Assembly (NCBI RefSeq): GCF_902859805.1
Contig: NZ_CADIKC010000008.1
Coordinates: 372,001-436,000, forward strand
Direction: 5' to 3'
DNA from: Paraburkholderia sediminicola
GTDB lineage: Bacteria; Pseudomonadota; Gammaproteobacteria; Burkholderiales; Burkholderiaceae
Length of the DNA stretch: 64,000 nt
The translations under genes were made by a program, and so were the position numbers. Below, in pieces: positions 1 through 8,590 of the stretch. Positions within the stretch are counted from its first letter, which is position 1; each line of letters begins with the position of its first letter. Under the pieces are notes generated by a model. It saw nothing but the letters and a program-made list of their open reading frames with translations, had not been told where the DNA came from and searched no databases.

Positions 1-503
1 ATGGCAGGCGCCAGCTTGTGTTTTCCGAAAGCTTTTCCAGAGAAGTATGCGCCGATATCGGCCAGCCATACCAATAGGAGCAGCGACAGCACGAAGGCCA
101 CGCCCTGCATGCGCGCGGCGACGAGAGCATGCCAGCACGCGACGAATACCACAATGCCGGCAAGAAATAGAAACGCGCGCCAGGCGCCTTGCGCGAGGGT
201 CGGCTTGCGCAGGAGCACGTATGGCCCCGCGATCACCCAGAAAATAGCGGCCGCCTGAAAGAGCGGCCGGGGTTCCTCGACACCGGTGCCGAGCCGCGTG
301 CTCGCGACCAGCGCCACCGCGGCGACTAACGCGTAAATGACCGGGCCCGCGCCGCCGAGCTTCAGCAGACGCGCCCACTCCCACGCGGCGAACACGACGA
401 CGAAGGCGATCAACGCGCCAAACGCGCCCACCGGCGCGAACAGCGTGACCGGCAAAAAGATCGCCAGCAGGATGATCGCCGTGATGACACGGGTTTTTAG
501 CAT
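1..503 (-). CDS. cdsA: Phosphatidate cytidylyltransferase (CDP-diglyceride synthase), 5' part only
   Basis: Makes CDP-diacylglycerol from phosphatidate and CTP at the inner membrane, the branch point of phospholipid synthesis. The visible 167 codons begin MLKTRVITAIILLAIFLPVT and continue as several hydrophobic membrane segments interrupted by short Arg/Lys-rich loops, with a segment LADIGAYFSGKAFGKHKLAP typical of the family just before the window edge. The C-terminal half, with the family signature, lies outside the window. The ATG overlaps the uppS stop (ATGCTAA), so the two genes are translationally coupled. The family assignment rests on this N-terminal half plus the uppS-cdsA gene order, which is highly conserved in proteobacteria. 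Confidence 0.9.
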   Translation of the reverse strand, partial: MLKTRVITAIILLAIFLPVTLFAPVGAFGALIAFVVVFAAWEWARLLKLGGAGPVIYALVAAVALVASTRLGTGVEEPRPLFQAAAIFWVIAGPYVLLRKPTLAQGAWRAFLFLAGIVVFVACWHALVAARMQGVAFVLSLLLLVWLADIGAYFSGKAFGKHKLAPA

Positions 504-1279
504 GGAAGCGAATCGACGTTCTGCGATTGCGGCTCGAGTTGAGCACTGGTGCGGCCGAAGCGGCGCTCACGCTCCGCGTAGGATGCGATGGCGTGGCCGA
601 GCGCGTCGGCGTCGAAATCCGGCCAGAACGTATCGGTGAAGTAGAACTCGGTGTAAGCGAGTTGCCACAGCAGGAAGTTGCTGACACGGCGCTCGCCACC
701 GGTGCGGATAAAGAGGTCCGGCTCCGGTGCATAAGCCATCGACAGGTGTTCGGCGAACGAGTCTTCGTTCACCTCGACCGCCTTGCCCGCCAGCGCCGAT
801 TGTTCAGCGAGCTTACGGGTGGCCTGCATGATGTCCCAGCGGCCGCCGTAGTTGGCGGCGATGGTCAGCGTGAGGCGGGTATTGCGCGCGGTTTTGGTTT
901 CCGCGCGCCTGATCAGGTCGCGGATGCGCGTATCGAATCGGGACAGATCGCCGACCACACGCAGGCGGATGCCGTTCGCGTGCAGCTTGCCGATCTCGCG
1001 CTCCAGCGCGGTAACGAACAGGCGCATCAGGAACGACACTTCGTCGTTCGGGCGGCGCCAGTTTTCCGAGCTGAAGGCAAAGAGCGTCAGATATTCGACG
1101 CCCTGCCGGGCGCAGGCCTCGACGGCCGCACGCACTGCGTCGACGCCGCGCGTATGGCCGGCCACGCGCGGCAGACGGCGCTGGGTCGCCCAACGGCCGT
1201 TGCCGTCCATGATGATCGCGATATGTCGCGGCACCGCGGCGACATCAGGCACGCGCACGGTTGAGCTGGTATAGGTCAT
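497..1279 (-). CDS. uppS: Isoprenyl transferase (undecaprenyl diphosphate synthase)
   Basis: Condenses isopentenyl diphosphate with farnesyl diphosphate to the C55 carrier lipid for peptidoglycan and O-antigen. The 260-residue protein has the cis-prenyltransferase signature MDGNGRWA at residues 24-31 (Asp25 binds Mg-diphosphate), the FSSENWRRP segment, and the C-terminal RTGGERRVSNFLLWQ region that binds the allylic substrate. Length is normal for the family. It lies between frr (64 bp upstream) and cdsA (overlapping) in the classical rpsB-tsf-pyrH-frr-uppS-cdsA cluster. Confidence 0.97.
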   Translation of the reverse strand: MTYTSSTVRVPDVAAVPRHIAIIMDGNGRWATQRRLPRVAGHTRGVDAVRAAVEACARQGVEYLTLFAFSSENWRRPNDEVSFLMRLFVTALEREIGKLHANGIRLRVVGDLSRFDTRIRDLIRRAETKTARNTRLTLTIAANYGGRWDIMQATRKLAEQSALAGKAVEVNEDSFAEHLSMAYAPEPDLFIRTGGERRVSNFLLWQLAYTEFYFTDTFWPDFDADALGHAIASYAERERRFGRTSAQLEPQSQNVDSLPC

Positions 1280-1343
1280 GGCCGTCGGGACAGTGACTGC
1301 AAAAAAAGAAGTGGAGATCTTAAAGGTGCTGAGCCAACCGGCC

Positions 1344-1904
1344 TCAGACCGTCATGATCTCGGCTTCTTTGGTCACTACAAGCTTGTCGATTTCCGTGAC
1401 GAACTTGTCCGTCAGTTTCTGAACGTCGTCACCCGCACGGCGCTCGTCATCTTCAGAAATTTCTTTGTCTTTCACGAGCTTCTTCAGTTGCTCGTTTGCA
1501 TCACGGCGCAGGTTACGCACGGCGACCTTGGCCGTTTCCGCCTCGCTCTTGACCACTTTGGTCAGTTCGCGACGGCGTTCTTCGGTCAGCGCGGGCATCG
1601 GCACGCGAATCACGTCGCCCTGCGTAGCCGGGTTCAGACCGAGGTCCGACTCACGGATCGCCTTTTCGACGACCTGGACCATCTTCTTTTCCCACGGCTG
1701 CACACCGATCGTGCGTGCGTCGATCAGCGTCAGATTCGCGACTTGCGAAATCGGCACCGGCGAACCGTAGTAGTCGCACTGGATGTGATCGAGCAGGCCC
1801 GTGTGTGCACGGCCCGTGCGGATCTTCGACAGGTCGTTCTTGAACGCGTCGATGGAACGCTGCATCTTTTGTTCAGCGCCCTTCCTGATATCAGCCACAG
1901 ACAT
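1344..1904 (-). CDS. frr: Ribosome recycling factor
   Basis: Splits post-termination ribosomes together with EF-G. The 186-residue protein has the full-length family pattern: N-terminal helix ending KIRTGRAHTGLLDHI, central domain with a VPISQVANLTLIDART-type segment, and C-terminal helices NLRRDANEQLKKLVKDKEIS and DVQKLTDKFVTEID. A GGAGG ribosome-binding site lies 8-9 bases before the ATG. The gene follows pyrH by 100 bp in the same direction. Confidence 0.97.
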   Translation of the reverse strand: MSVADIRKGAEQKMQRSIDAFKNDLSKIRTGRAHTGLLDHIQCDYYGSPVPISQVANLTLIDARTIGVQPWEKKMVQVVEKAIRESDLGLNPATQGDVIRVPMPALTEERRRELTKVVKSEAETAKVAVRNLRRDANEQLKKLVKDKEISEDDERRAGDDVQKLTDKFVTEIDKLVVTKEAEIMTV

Positions 1905-2004
1905 TTTTAAACCTCCGAACCTTCAAAACGGTGCGAGCCGGCCAGCGCGCGCACTATGCGGCGGCCTGGGCTCGCGTTAAAGCCCACGTTATGTGAACGA
2001 GAGT

Positions 2005-2718
2005 TTACACGTGGACGAGGGTGCCCTCGTCCTCGCCTTGTACGATGCGCTTGAGCGCGCCCGGTTTGACAATCGAAAACACCCGGATCGGCAGCTTCTG
2101 GTCACGGCACAGCGCGAACGCCGTGGCGTCCATCACCTGCAGATTGCGGCCGATGGCTTCGTCGAAGCTGATCGTGGTGTAACGGGTCGCGCTCGGGTCT
2201 TTCTTGGGGTCGGCCGAATAGACGCCGTCCACCTTGGTGGCTTTCAGTACGACTTCCGCGCCGATTTCCGAACCGCGCAATGCGGCGGCCGTATCGGTAG
2301 TGAAAAACGGGTTGCCGGTGCCGGCCGCGAAAATCACGACTTTGCCTTCTTCGAGCTGGCGAATCGCACGCGGGCGGATGTAAGGCTCGACCACCTGGTC
2401 CATACGCAGCGCGGATTGCACGCGCGCTTCGATACCGGCGTGGCGCATTGCGTCTTGCAGCGCCAGCGCGTTCATCATGGTGGCCAGCATGCCCATGTAG
2501 TCGGCCGTGGCGCGATCCATACCGGCCGCGCCACCCGCGACACCGCGGAAAATATTACCGCCGCCGATCACCACGGCCAGCTGCGTTCCGAGACGGACGA
2601 CTTCGGCCACGTCCGCTACCATTCGTTCGATGGTCGCGCGATTGATGCCGAAGGCATCGTCGCCCATCAGAGCTTCACCGGAGAGTTTGAGCAGGACGCG
2701 TTTATAGGCAGTGGGCAT
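2005..2718 (-). CDS. pyrH: Uridylate kinase (UMP kinase)
   Basis: Phosphorylates UMP to UDP in pyrimidine nucleotide synthesis; a hexameric amino-acid-kinase-fold enzyme, unrelated to eukaryotic UMP/CMP kinases. The 237 residues start MPTAYKRVLLKLSGEALMGD, with the phosphate-binding KLSGEAL motif, then the VVIGGGNIFRG glycine-rich loop and FAAGTGNPFFTTDTAA, all diagnostic of bacterial PyrH. The start is the ATG at 2718; no strong Shine-Dalgarno is visible. A 217-bp gap separates it from tsf upstream and shows no clear terminator. Confidence 0.97.
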   Translation of the reverse strand: MPTAYKRVLLKLSGEALMGDDAFGINRATIERMVADVAEVVRLGTQLAVVIGGGNIFRGVAGGAAGMDRATADYMGMLATMMNALALQDAMRHAGIEARVQSALRMDQVVEPYIRPRAIRQLEEGKVVIFAAGTGNPFFTTDTAAALRGSEIGAEVVLKATKVDGVYSADPKKDPSATRYTTISFDEAIGRNLQVMDATAFALCRDQKLPIRVFSIVKPGALKRIVQGEDEGTLVHV

Positions 2719-2935
2719 AGAGGTATCCAGATCGCGCAGAACAGGGCAACAACAAGGGACTAATGTAGGGGTGAAATGCTGATTCGGGCAAGCGTCGCCA
2801 AATTGACGAACCCTGGGGTCCGCCAGCGGCGTGCGCCGCGAGGGTCACCCGCGTGCAGCCTTGCGGCGCTGCCGACCGCGGCAGAGTCTTGCTCCGCCGC
2901 GGGTCCAACGGTACTAACTGAAGCTTAAGCGATGC

Positions 2936-3817
2936 TTATTGTTGCTTTGCAGCAGCGACTTGAGCCGCCACTTCAGCTGCGAAGTCGTCCTGCTTCTTCT
3001 CGATGCCTTCGCCGACCACGAACAGCGCGAACTTCTGCACGCTCGAGTTGCCAGCCTTCAGCATCTGTTCGATCGTCTGCTTGTCGTTCTTAACGAACGT
3101 CTGGTTCAGCAGCGACACTTCCTTCAGGTACTTCTGCACGCTGCCGTCGACCATCTTGGCGACGATTTCAGCCGGCTTGCCCGATTCAGCAGCCTTCTGC
3201 TCAGCAATGCTGCGTTCCTTGGCAATCAGATCCGCCGGGACGTCGTCCGACGACAGCGAAACCGGCTTCATGGCGGCGATGTGCATTGCCACGTCCTTGC
3301 CGATCTGCTCGTCCGCGCCGGTGTACTCGACCAGCACGCCGATACGCGTGCCGTGCAGGTACGCTGCCAGCTTGTTCGAGGTTTCGAAACGCACGAAACG
3401 GCGAATCGACAGGTTTTCACCGATCTTGCCGACCAGTGCCAGACGCACTGCGTCGACCGTCGAGCCGTCCAGCGGCAGTGCCGACAGGGCAGCGACGTCA
3501 GCCGGGTTTTGCGTAGCGACCAGTTCAGCGATCGTCTTCGAGAATGCCAGGAAGTCGTCGTTCTTCGAAACGAAGTCGGTTTCGCAGTTCAGTTCGACCA
3601 GCGAACCCGCGTTGCCGCCGATGAACGACGCAACCACGCCTTCAGCCGTCACGCGCGACGCTGCCTTGCTGGCCTTGTTGCCCAGCTTCACGCGCAGCAG
3701 CTCTTCAGCGCGCGCCATGTCGCCTTCGGCTTCCGTCAGCGCCTTCTTGCATTCCATCATCGGCGCGTCGGTCTTTGCGCGCAGTTCTGCAACCATGCTT
3801 GCGGTAATTGCCGCCAT
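2936..3817 (-). CDS. tsf: Elongation factor Ts
   Basis: Guanine-nucleotide exchange factor for EF-Tu. The protein (293 residues from the chosen start) opens MAAITASMVAELRAKTDAPM and carries the TDAPMMECKKALTEA signature, followed by the EF-Tu-interacting core (LNCETDFVSKNDDF) and the C-terminal module. Two adjacent ATGs exist at 3820 and 3817; the second has the better AAGGAG spacing (about 7 bases) and matches the usual family N-terminus, so it was chosen. A strong hairpin separates it from rpsB upstream. Confidence 0.97.
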   Translation of the reverse strand: MAAITASMVAELRAKTDAPMMECKKALTEAEGDMARAEELLRVKLGNKASKAASRVTAEGVVASFIGGNAGSLVELNCETDFVSKNDDFLAFSKTIAELVATQNPADVAALSALPLDGSTVDAVRLALVGKIGENLSIRRFVRFETSNKLAAYLHGTRIGVLVEYTGADEQIGKDVAMHIAAMKPVSLSSDDVPADLIAKERSIAEQKAAESGKPAEIVAKMVDGSVQKYLKEVSLLNQTFVKNDKQTIEQMLKAGNSSVQKFALFVVGEGIEKKQDDFAAEVAAQVAAAKQQ

Positions 3818-3958
3818 CATTTGCTCCTTGAGTTCCGTCTGTCACACGCCGCCCGGACTTCGATACCGGCGGCAAGAATTCGTTTCAACATCGCACGTAT
3901 TTTCTACGGACTATGTTTCAGGCACTGCTAACTGCACACCACTACTTTGTCGCGGCTT

Positions 3959-3992
3959 AAAAAAAGGGGGCCTGTAGAAAGCCCCCTTTTTT
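3959..3992 (-). terminator. Intrinsic terminator/attenuator between rpsB and tsf
   Basis: Perfect 11-bp stem (3961-3971 with 3981-3991), five of the pairs G:C in a row plus one more C:G, loop of 9 bases, followed on the minus strand by seven T. It starts about 20 bp after the rpsB stop and lies in front of tsf. It should lower tsf transcription relative to rpsB, or force tsf to rely on read-through or its own promoter. The T/A flanks are symmetric, so it could also work on the opposite strand. Confidence 0.85.
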
Positions 3993-4010
3993 GCCGGACA
4001 CGGGGCAGCT

Positions 4011-4763
4011 TTACGCTTCCGAGTTGACCTCGACGAACTCGTCGCCGTCACCACCGCGAGCAGCTTGCACCACTTCATTGACCGCGTTAGCACGGCCTTC
4101 GACGATTGCGTCAGCCACGCCAGCCGTGTACAGAGCGACAGCCTTCGAAGCGTCGTCGTTACCCGGGATCACGTAGTCGATGCCTTCCGGCGAGTGGTTT
4201 GTGTCGACCACGGCGATGACCGGAATACCGAGCTTGTTCGCTTCGGTCACGGCAATCTTGTGGTAGCCGACGTCGACCACGAAGATCGCGTCCGGAATGC
4301 CGCCCATGTCCTTCACGCCGCCAATCGACTTGACCAGCTTGGCCATTTCGCGTTCGAACAGCAGCGCTTCCTTCTTGCTCATGCGTTCGGTTTCGCCTGC
4401 TTCCAGCGCTGCTTCCATGTCCTTCAGGCGCTTGATCGAGACCTTCAGCGTCTTGAAGTTGGTCAGCATGCCGCCGAGCCAGCGTGCGTTGACGAACGGC
4501 ATGCCAGCGCGTTGTGCTTCTTCAGCGATCGTGTCGCGCGATTGACGCTTCGTGCCGACGAACAGGATCGTGCCGCGATTGGCTGCCAGTTGACGCGCGT
4601 ACTTCAGCGCGTCGTTGTACATCGGCAGCGTCTTTTCGAGGTTGATGATGTGAATCTTGTTGCGATGACCGAAAATGAAGGGGGCCATCTTCGGGTTCCA
4701 GAAGCGCGTTTGGTGACCGAAGTGGACACCGGCTTCCAGCATTTGACGCATGGTAACTGCCAT
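4011..4763 (-). CDS. rpsB: 30S ribosomal protein S2
   Basis: Ribosomal protein of the small subunit, 250 residues, starting MAVTMRQMLEAGVHFGHQTR, the standard S2 N-terminus, with FNPK-type motif WNPKMAPFIFG and the INLEKTLPMYNDAL segment. The C-terminal tail ends in an acidic stretch. A GGAG ribosome-binding site lies upstream. It heads the minus-strand rpsB-tsf cluster and is divergent from map. In E. coli S2 represses its own operon through the leader; a long leader is also present here. Confidence 0.98.
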   Translation of the reverse strand: MAVTMRQMLEAGVHFGHQTRFWNPKMAPFIFGHRNKIHIINLEKTLPMYNDALKYARQLAANRGTILFVGTKRQSRDTIAEEAQRAGMPFVNARWLGGMLTNFKTLKVSIKRLKDMEAALEAGETERMSKKEALLFEREMAKLVKSIGGVKDMGGIPDAIFVVDVGYHKIAVTEANKLGIPVIAVVDTNHSPEGIDYVIPGNDDASKAVALYTAGVADAIVEGRANAVNEVVQAARGGDGDEFVEVNSEA

Positions 4764-5163
4764 GAAAATCTCCGCGAGGGTTGGGTCTTAAGCCGGCTGC
4801 CGTATCTGCCGCGCTGCCGTTCTGGCTGAACGCGACGGACACCCTGGGTGCGCCGGCTTGCGAGTCTGCTGCCTTGGTACTGCCTTACCTGTAGCGCAGG
4901 CAACTATCGCTACGAGGCGCCTTTCCTGCCAGTTTGCGCTCATCAGAGTGACCAATAGAGCAACAAAATAAGACAGAGATCGACTTAGCCAAAGATTATA
5001 GCACGTGACTATCGGCCGACTCAACCTGCCCGGTAGCTCCCGTTTGCCGCAGGCGGGTTGCACCTATATGTTCACCACCATATTGCAAAAGCGTGGCAAA
5101 ACCCTGCGGCAGCTGGAATATGGTGCGATAATCTTGCAATAAATCGCATTTCAGGCCCGACTC
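4764..5163. promoter_or_regulatory. Divergent rpsB/map intergenic region with long rpsB leader
   Basis: 400 bp without a gene. On the minus strand it holds the rpsB promoter and then about 225 bp of leader before the rpsB ATG, long enough for the S2 autoregulatory structure known in E. coli. I could not fold it reliably by eye. On the plus strand a GATAAT hexamer at 5127-5132 could be the -10 of map, without a convincing -35. Confidence 0.55.
4995..5024 (-). promoter_or_regulatory. Candidate sigma-70 promoter of rpsB
   Basis: Read on the minus strand, a perfect TATAAT (5000 to 4995) is preceded by TTGAGT (5024 to 5019) with an 18-bp spacer. It would start transcription near 4988 and give a leader of about 225 nucleotides before rpsB. 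Confidence 0.6.
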
Positions 5164-5973
5164 ATGGCTATTACGCTCAAAAACGAACACGATATCGCGC
5201 AGATGCGCGTCGCCTGCAAGCTCGCTAGCGAAGTGCTCGACTACATCACGCCGTTCGTCGCGGCCGGCATCACGACCGGCGAACTGGATCGGCTGTGCCA
5301 CGAATACATGCTTCAGGTGCAAGGCACGGTTCCGGCGCCGCTGAATTATCAGCCGCCCGGCTATCCGCCTTACCCGAAAGCCACCTGCATTTCGGTGAAC
5401 GACGTGATCTGTCACGGCATTCCGGGCGACAAGACGCTGAAAAACGGCGACGCGCTGAATATCGACGTCACGGTGATCAAGGAAGGCTATTTCGGCGACA
5501 CGAGCCGCATGTTCATCGTCGGCGAAGGCTCGATCATGGCCAAACGCCTCGTGCAGACCACCTTCGAATGCATGTGGCTCGGCATCGATCAGGTACGCCC
5601 GGGCGCGCATCTCGGCGACATCGGTTACGCCATCCAGAAGCATGCCGAAGGGCAAGGCTACAGCGTGGTGCGCGAATATTGCGGCCACGGCATCGGCACG
5701 GTGTTTCACGAAGACCCGCAAATTCTGCACTACGGCCGTCCCGGCACCGGGCTCGAGCTGCAGACCGGCATGATCTTCACGATCGAACCGATGATCAACG
5801 CCGGCCGGCGCGACATTCGCACCATGCCGGATCAGTGGACCGTCAAAACCAAGGACCGCAGCCTGTCGGCGCAGTGGGAACATACCGTGCTCGTCACCGA
5901 AACCGGTTACGACGTGCTGACTGTCTCGGCCGGCACGCCCGCGCGTCCGCCGGTTGTCGCAGCCACGGCCTGA
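5164..5973 (+). CDS. map: Methionine aminopeptidase, type I
   Basis: Removes the initiator methionine from nascent proteins. The 269-residue pita-bread-fold enzyme shows the metal ligands in their usual order: Asp in ALNIDVTVIKEGYFGDTSRM (two Asp), His in CGHGIGTVFHEDP, Glu in GMIFTIEPMI and Glu in QWEHTVLVTETG; the second His is in VICHGIPG. Length fits type Ia. It is divergent from rpsB and lies 31 bp before glnD, so the two are likely co-transcribed; map beside rpsB is a conserved arrangement. Confidence 0.97.
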   Translation: MAITLKNEHDIAQMRVACKLASEVLDYITPFVAAGITTGELDRLCHEYMLQVQGTVPAPLNYQPPGYPPYPKATCISVNDVICHGIPGDKTLKNGDALNIDVTVIKEGYFGDTSRMFIVGEGSIMAKRLVQTTFECMWLGIDQVRPGAHLGDIGYAIQKHAEGQGYSVVREYCGHGIGTVFHEDPQILHYGRPGTGLELQTGMIFTIEPMINAGRRDIRTMPDQWTVKTKDRSLSAQWEHTVLVTETGYDVLTVSAGTPARPPVVAATA

Positions 5974-6004
5974 ACGACTTCCGCCCTCACCCGCCCGCCT
6001 GCCA

Positions 6005-8584
6005 ATGAGTAGTGTTCCAGCCGTCGCCCAATCCCATGCCACGTCGCTCAAGGCGGACTACAAAGTGGCCAAAGCCCAGTTGCTGGAACGCTTCAAAACA
6101 GCCTCCAACGTCGACTCGCTGATGGCCGCCCTGGCGCGCGCCACGGACGAGTCGCTGCGCGCCGCCTGGAACACCTGTGAGCTGCCGCCAGAGCTGGCGT
6201 TGCTTGCGGTCGGGGGCTATGGGCGTGGCGAACTCGCGCCGCACTCCGACATCGACATTCTGGTGCTGCTGCCCGACGCGCCGATCGCGCATCTAGAAGC
6301 ACGCATCGAACGCTTTATCAGCCTCGCGTGGGACCTGGGACTCGAACTCGGCAGCAGCGTGCGCAGTGTTGCGCAGTGTGTCGAAGAAGCCGCGAACGAC
6401 GTCACTGTGCGCACCTCGTTGCTCGAAGCGCGGCGCATTACGGGCAGCACCCTGCTCTTCGACGACTTTGCGAAGCGCTACCGCGAAACGCTCGACCCGC
6501 GCGCGTTCTTCCAGGCCAAGGTACTGGAAATGCGCCAGCGGCACGCCAAGTTTCAGGACACGCCGTATGCGCTCGAGCCGAACATCAAGGAAAGCCCGGG
6601 CGGCCTGCGCGATCTGCAGCTGATTCTGTGGATTACCCAGGCGGCCGGCTTCGGCAGCAGCTGGCGCGAGCTCGAAGCACGCGGCCTGATTACCGAGCGT
6701 GAAGCGCGCGAACTACGCCGCAACGAAGGCTTCCTGAAAACGCTGCGGGCGCGCTTGCATGTGATCGCCGGCCGCCGCCAGGACATTCTGGTGTTCGACC
6801 TGCAAACGCCGGTAGCCGAAAGCTTCGGCTATAAGCCAACGGCCACGAAGCGCGCCAGCGAACAGCTGATGCGCCGCTATTACTGGTCTGCCAAAGCCGT
6901 CACGCAGCTGGCCACCATCCTGATCCAGAACATCGAAGCGCAGCTCTTCCCCAATACGAGCGGCATCACGCGCGTGCTGTCGGACCGTTTCGTCGAGAAA
7001 CAGGGCATGCTGGAAATCGCCAGCGACGACGTCTTTCAGCGCGAGCCGAACGCGATTCTCGAAGCCTTCCTGCTCTACGAACAGACGCCGGGCGTGAAAG
7101 GTTTGTCGGCGCGTACGCTGCGCGCGATCTACAACGCTCGCGACGTGATGGATCAGCATTGGCGGCGCGATCCGGAAAACGGCCGCCTGTTCATGGACAT
7201 CCTGAAGCAGCCGGCCGGCATCACGCACGCGCTGCGCCTGATGAACCAGACCAGCGTGCTCGGGCGCTATCTGCTGAACTTCCGGCGCATTGTCGGGCAG
7301 ATGCAGCACGACCTGTATCACGTCTACACGGTCGACCAGCACATTCTCATGGTGTTGCGCAATCTGCGCCGCTTCGCGGTCGCCGAGCACGCCCACGAAT
7401 ATCCGTTCTGCAGCCAGTTGATCGCCAATTTCGACCGGCCGTGGGTGTTGTACGTGGCGGCGCTGTTTCACGACATCGCCAAGGGCCGCGGCGGCGACCA
7501 TTCCACGCTCGGCATGGCCGACGCGCGGCGCTTCTGCCGTAACCATGGCATCGAAGGCGAAGACGGCGAACTGGTCGTCTGGCTGGTTCAGCAGCATCTG
7601 ACCATGAGCCAGGTCGCGCAGAAGCAGGATACGAGCGATCCCGAGGTCATCAAGCGCTTTGCCGAACTGGTCGGCAACGAGCGCCGGCTCACCGCGCTTT
7701 ACCTGCTGACCGTGGCCGACATTCGCGGCACCAGCCCGAAAGTCTGGAACACGTGGAAGGGCAAGCTACTCGAGGACCTCTACCGCGCAACATTGGCGGT
7801 GCTTGGCGGCGCGCGGCCTGACGCGCATTCGGAACTGAAGTCGCGCCAGGAAGAGGCCTTGGCCCTGCTGCGCCTCGAAACCGTGCCGGAAGGCGCGCAG
7901 AAAGCGCTGTGGGACAAGCTGGATATCGGCTATTTCCTGCGCCACGACGCTGCGGATATCGCGTGGCAGACCCGCGTGCTGTACCGGCACGTGGAAACCG
8001 CGACGCCGATCGTGCGGGCGCGTCCTTCGCCGATCGGCGAAGCGCTTCAGGTGCTGGTGTACGTGAAAGACCAGCCCGATCTGTTCGCCGGCATTTGTGC
8101 GTATTTCGACCGCAATGGCTTGTCGGTGCTCGATGCGCGGGTCAGCACGACCCGCCACGGGTACGCGCTCGATAATTTCCTCGTCGCGCATACCGAAGAA
8201 GACGTGCATTATCGCGATATTGCCAATCTGGTCGAACAGGAACTGACCGCACGCCTCACCGGTGACGGCACCCTGCTTCCGGGACCGTCGAAAGGCCGGT
8301 TGTCACGGCTGTCGCGGACCTTCCCTGTTACGCCGCGCGTCGATCTTCGGGCCGACGAGCGCGGCCAATATTACATCCTGTCCGTGTCTGCGAACGACCG
8401 GCCAGGCCTTCTTTATTCAATCGCGCGCGTGCTGGCCGAGCACCGGGTCGGCGTCGCGTCGGCGCGGATCAATACGCTCGGCGAACGTGTCGAAGACGTG
8501 TTCCTGCTGGATGGACACGGTCTGTCGGACAACCGCCTGCAAATTCAGGTCGAGACCGAACTGCTGCGCGCGATTGCAGTGTGA
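6005..8584 (+). CDS. glnD: Bifunctional [protein-PII] uridylyltransferase / UMP-removing enzyme
   Basis: Nitrogen sensor that uridylylates PII when nitrogen is poor and deuridylylates it when glutamine is high. The 859 residues carry an N-terminal nucleotidyltransferase with GGYGRGELAPHSDIDILVL, a GlnD PII-uridylyltransferase helical region (KESPGGLRDLQL), an HD hydrolase domain with LFHDIAKGRGGDHS, and two C-terminal ACT domains (QVLVYVKDQPDLFAGICAYF and YILSVSANDRPGLLYSIARV). An upstream in-frame ATG at 5954 would add 17 residues overlapping map; the start MSSVPAVAQ at 6005 gives a clean junction. Confidence 0.96.
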   Translation: MSSVPAVAQSHATSLKADYKVAKAQLLERFKTASNVDSLMAALARATDESLRAAWNTCELPPELALLAVGGYGRGELAPHSDIDILVLLPDAPIAHLEARIERFISLAWDLGLELGSSVRSVAQCVEEAANDVTVRTSLLEARRITGSTLLFDDFAKRYRETLDPRAFFQAKVLEMRQRHAKFQDTPYALEPNIKESPGGLRDLQLILWITQAAGFGSSWRELEARGLITEREARELRRNEGFLKTLRARLHVIAGRRQDILVFDLQTPVAESFGYKPTATKRASEQLMRRYYWSAKAVTQLATILIQNIEAQLFPNTSGITRVLSDRFVEKQGMLEIASDDVFQREPNAILEAFLLYEQTPGVKGLSARTLRAIYNARDVMDQHWRRDPENGRLFMDILKQPAGITHALRLMNQTSVLGRYLLNFRRIVGQMQHDLYHVYTVDQHILMVLRNLRRFAVAEHAHEYPFCSQLIANFDRPWVLYVAALFHDIAKGRGGDHSTLGMADARRFCRNHGIEGEDGELVVWLVQQHLTMSQVAQKQDTSDPEVIKRFAELVGNERRLTALYLLTVADIRGTSPKVWNTWKGKLLEDLYRATLAVLGGARPDAHSELKSRQEEALALLRLETVPEGAQKALWDKLDIGYFLRHDAADIAWQTRVLYRHVETATPIVRARPSPIGEALQVLVYVKDQPDLFAGICAYFDRNGLSVLDARVSTTRHGYALDNFLVAHTEEDVHYRDIANLVEQELTARLTGDGTLLPGPSKGRLSRLSRTFPVTPRVDLRADERGQYYILSVSANDRPGLLYSIARVLAEHRVGVASARINTLGERVEDVFLLDGHGLSDNRLQIQVETELLRAIAV

Positions 8585-8590
8585 GATTTC

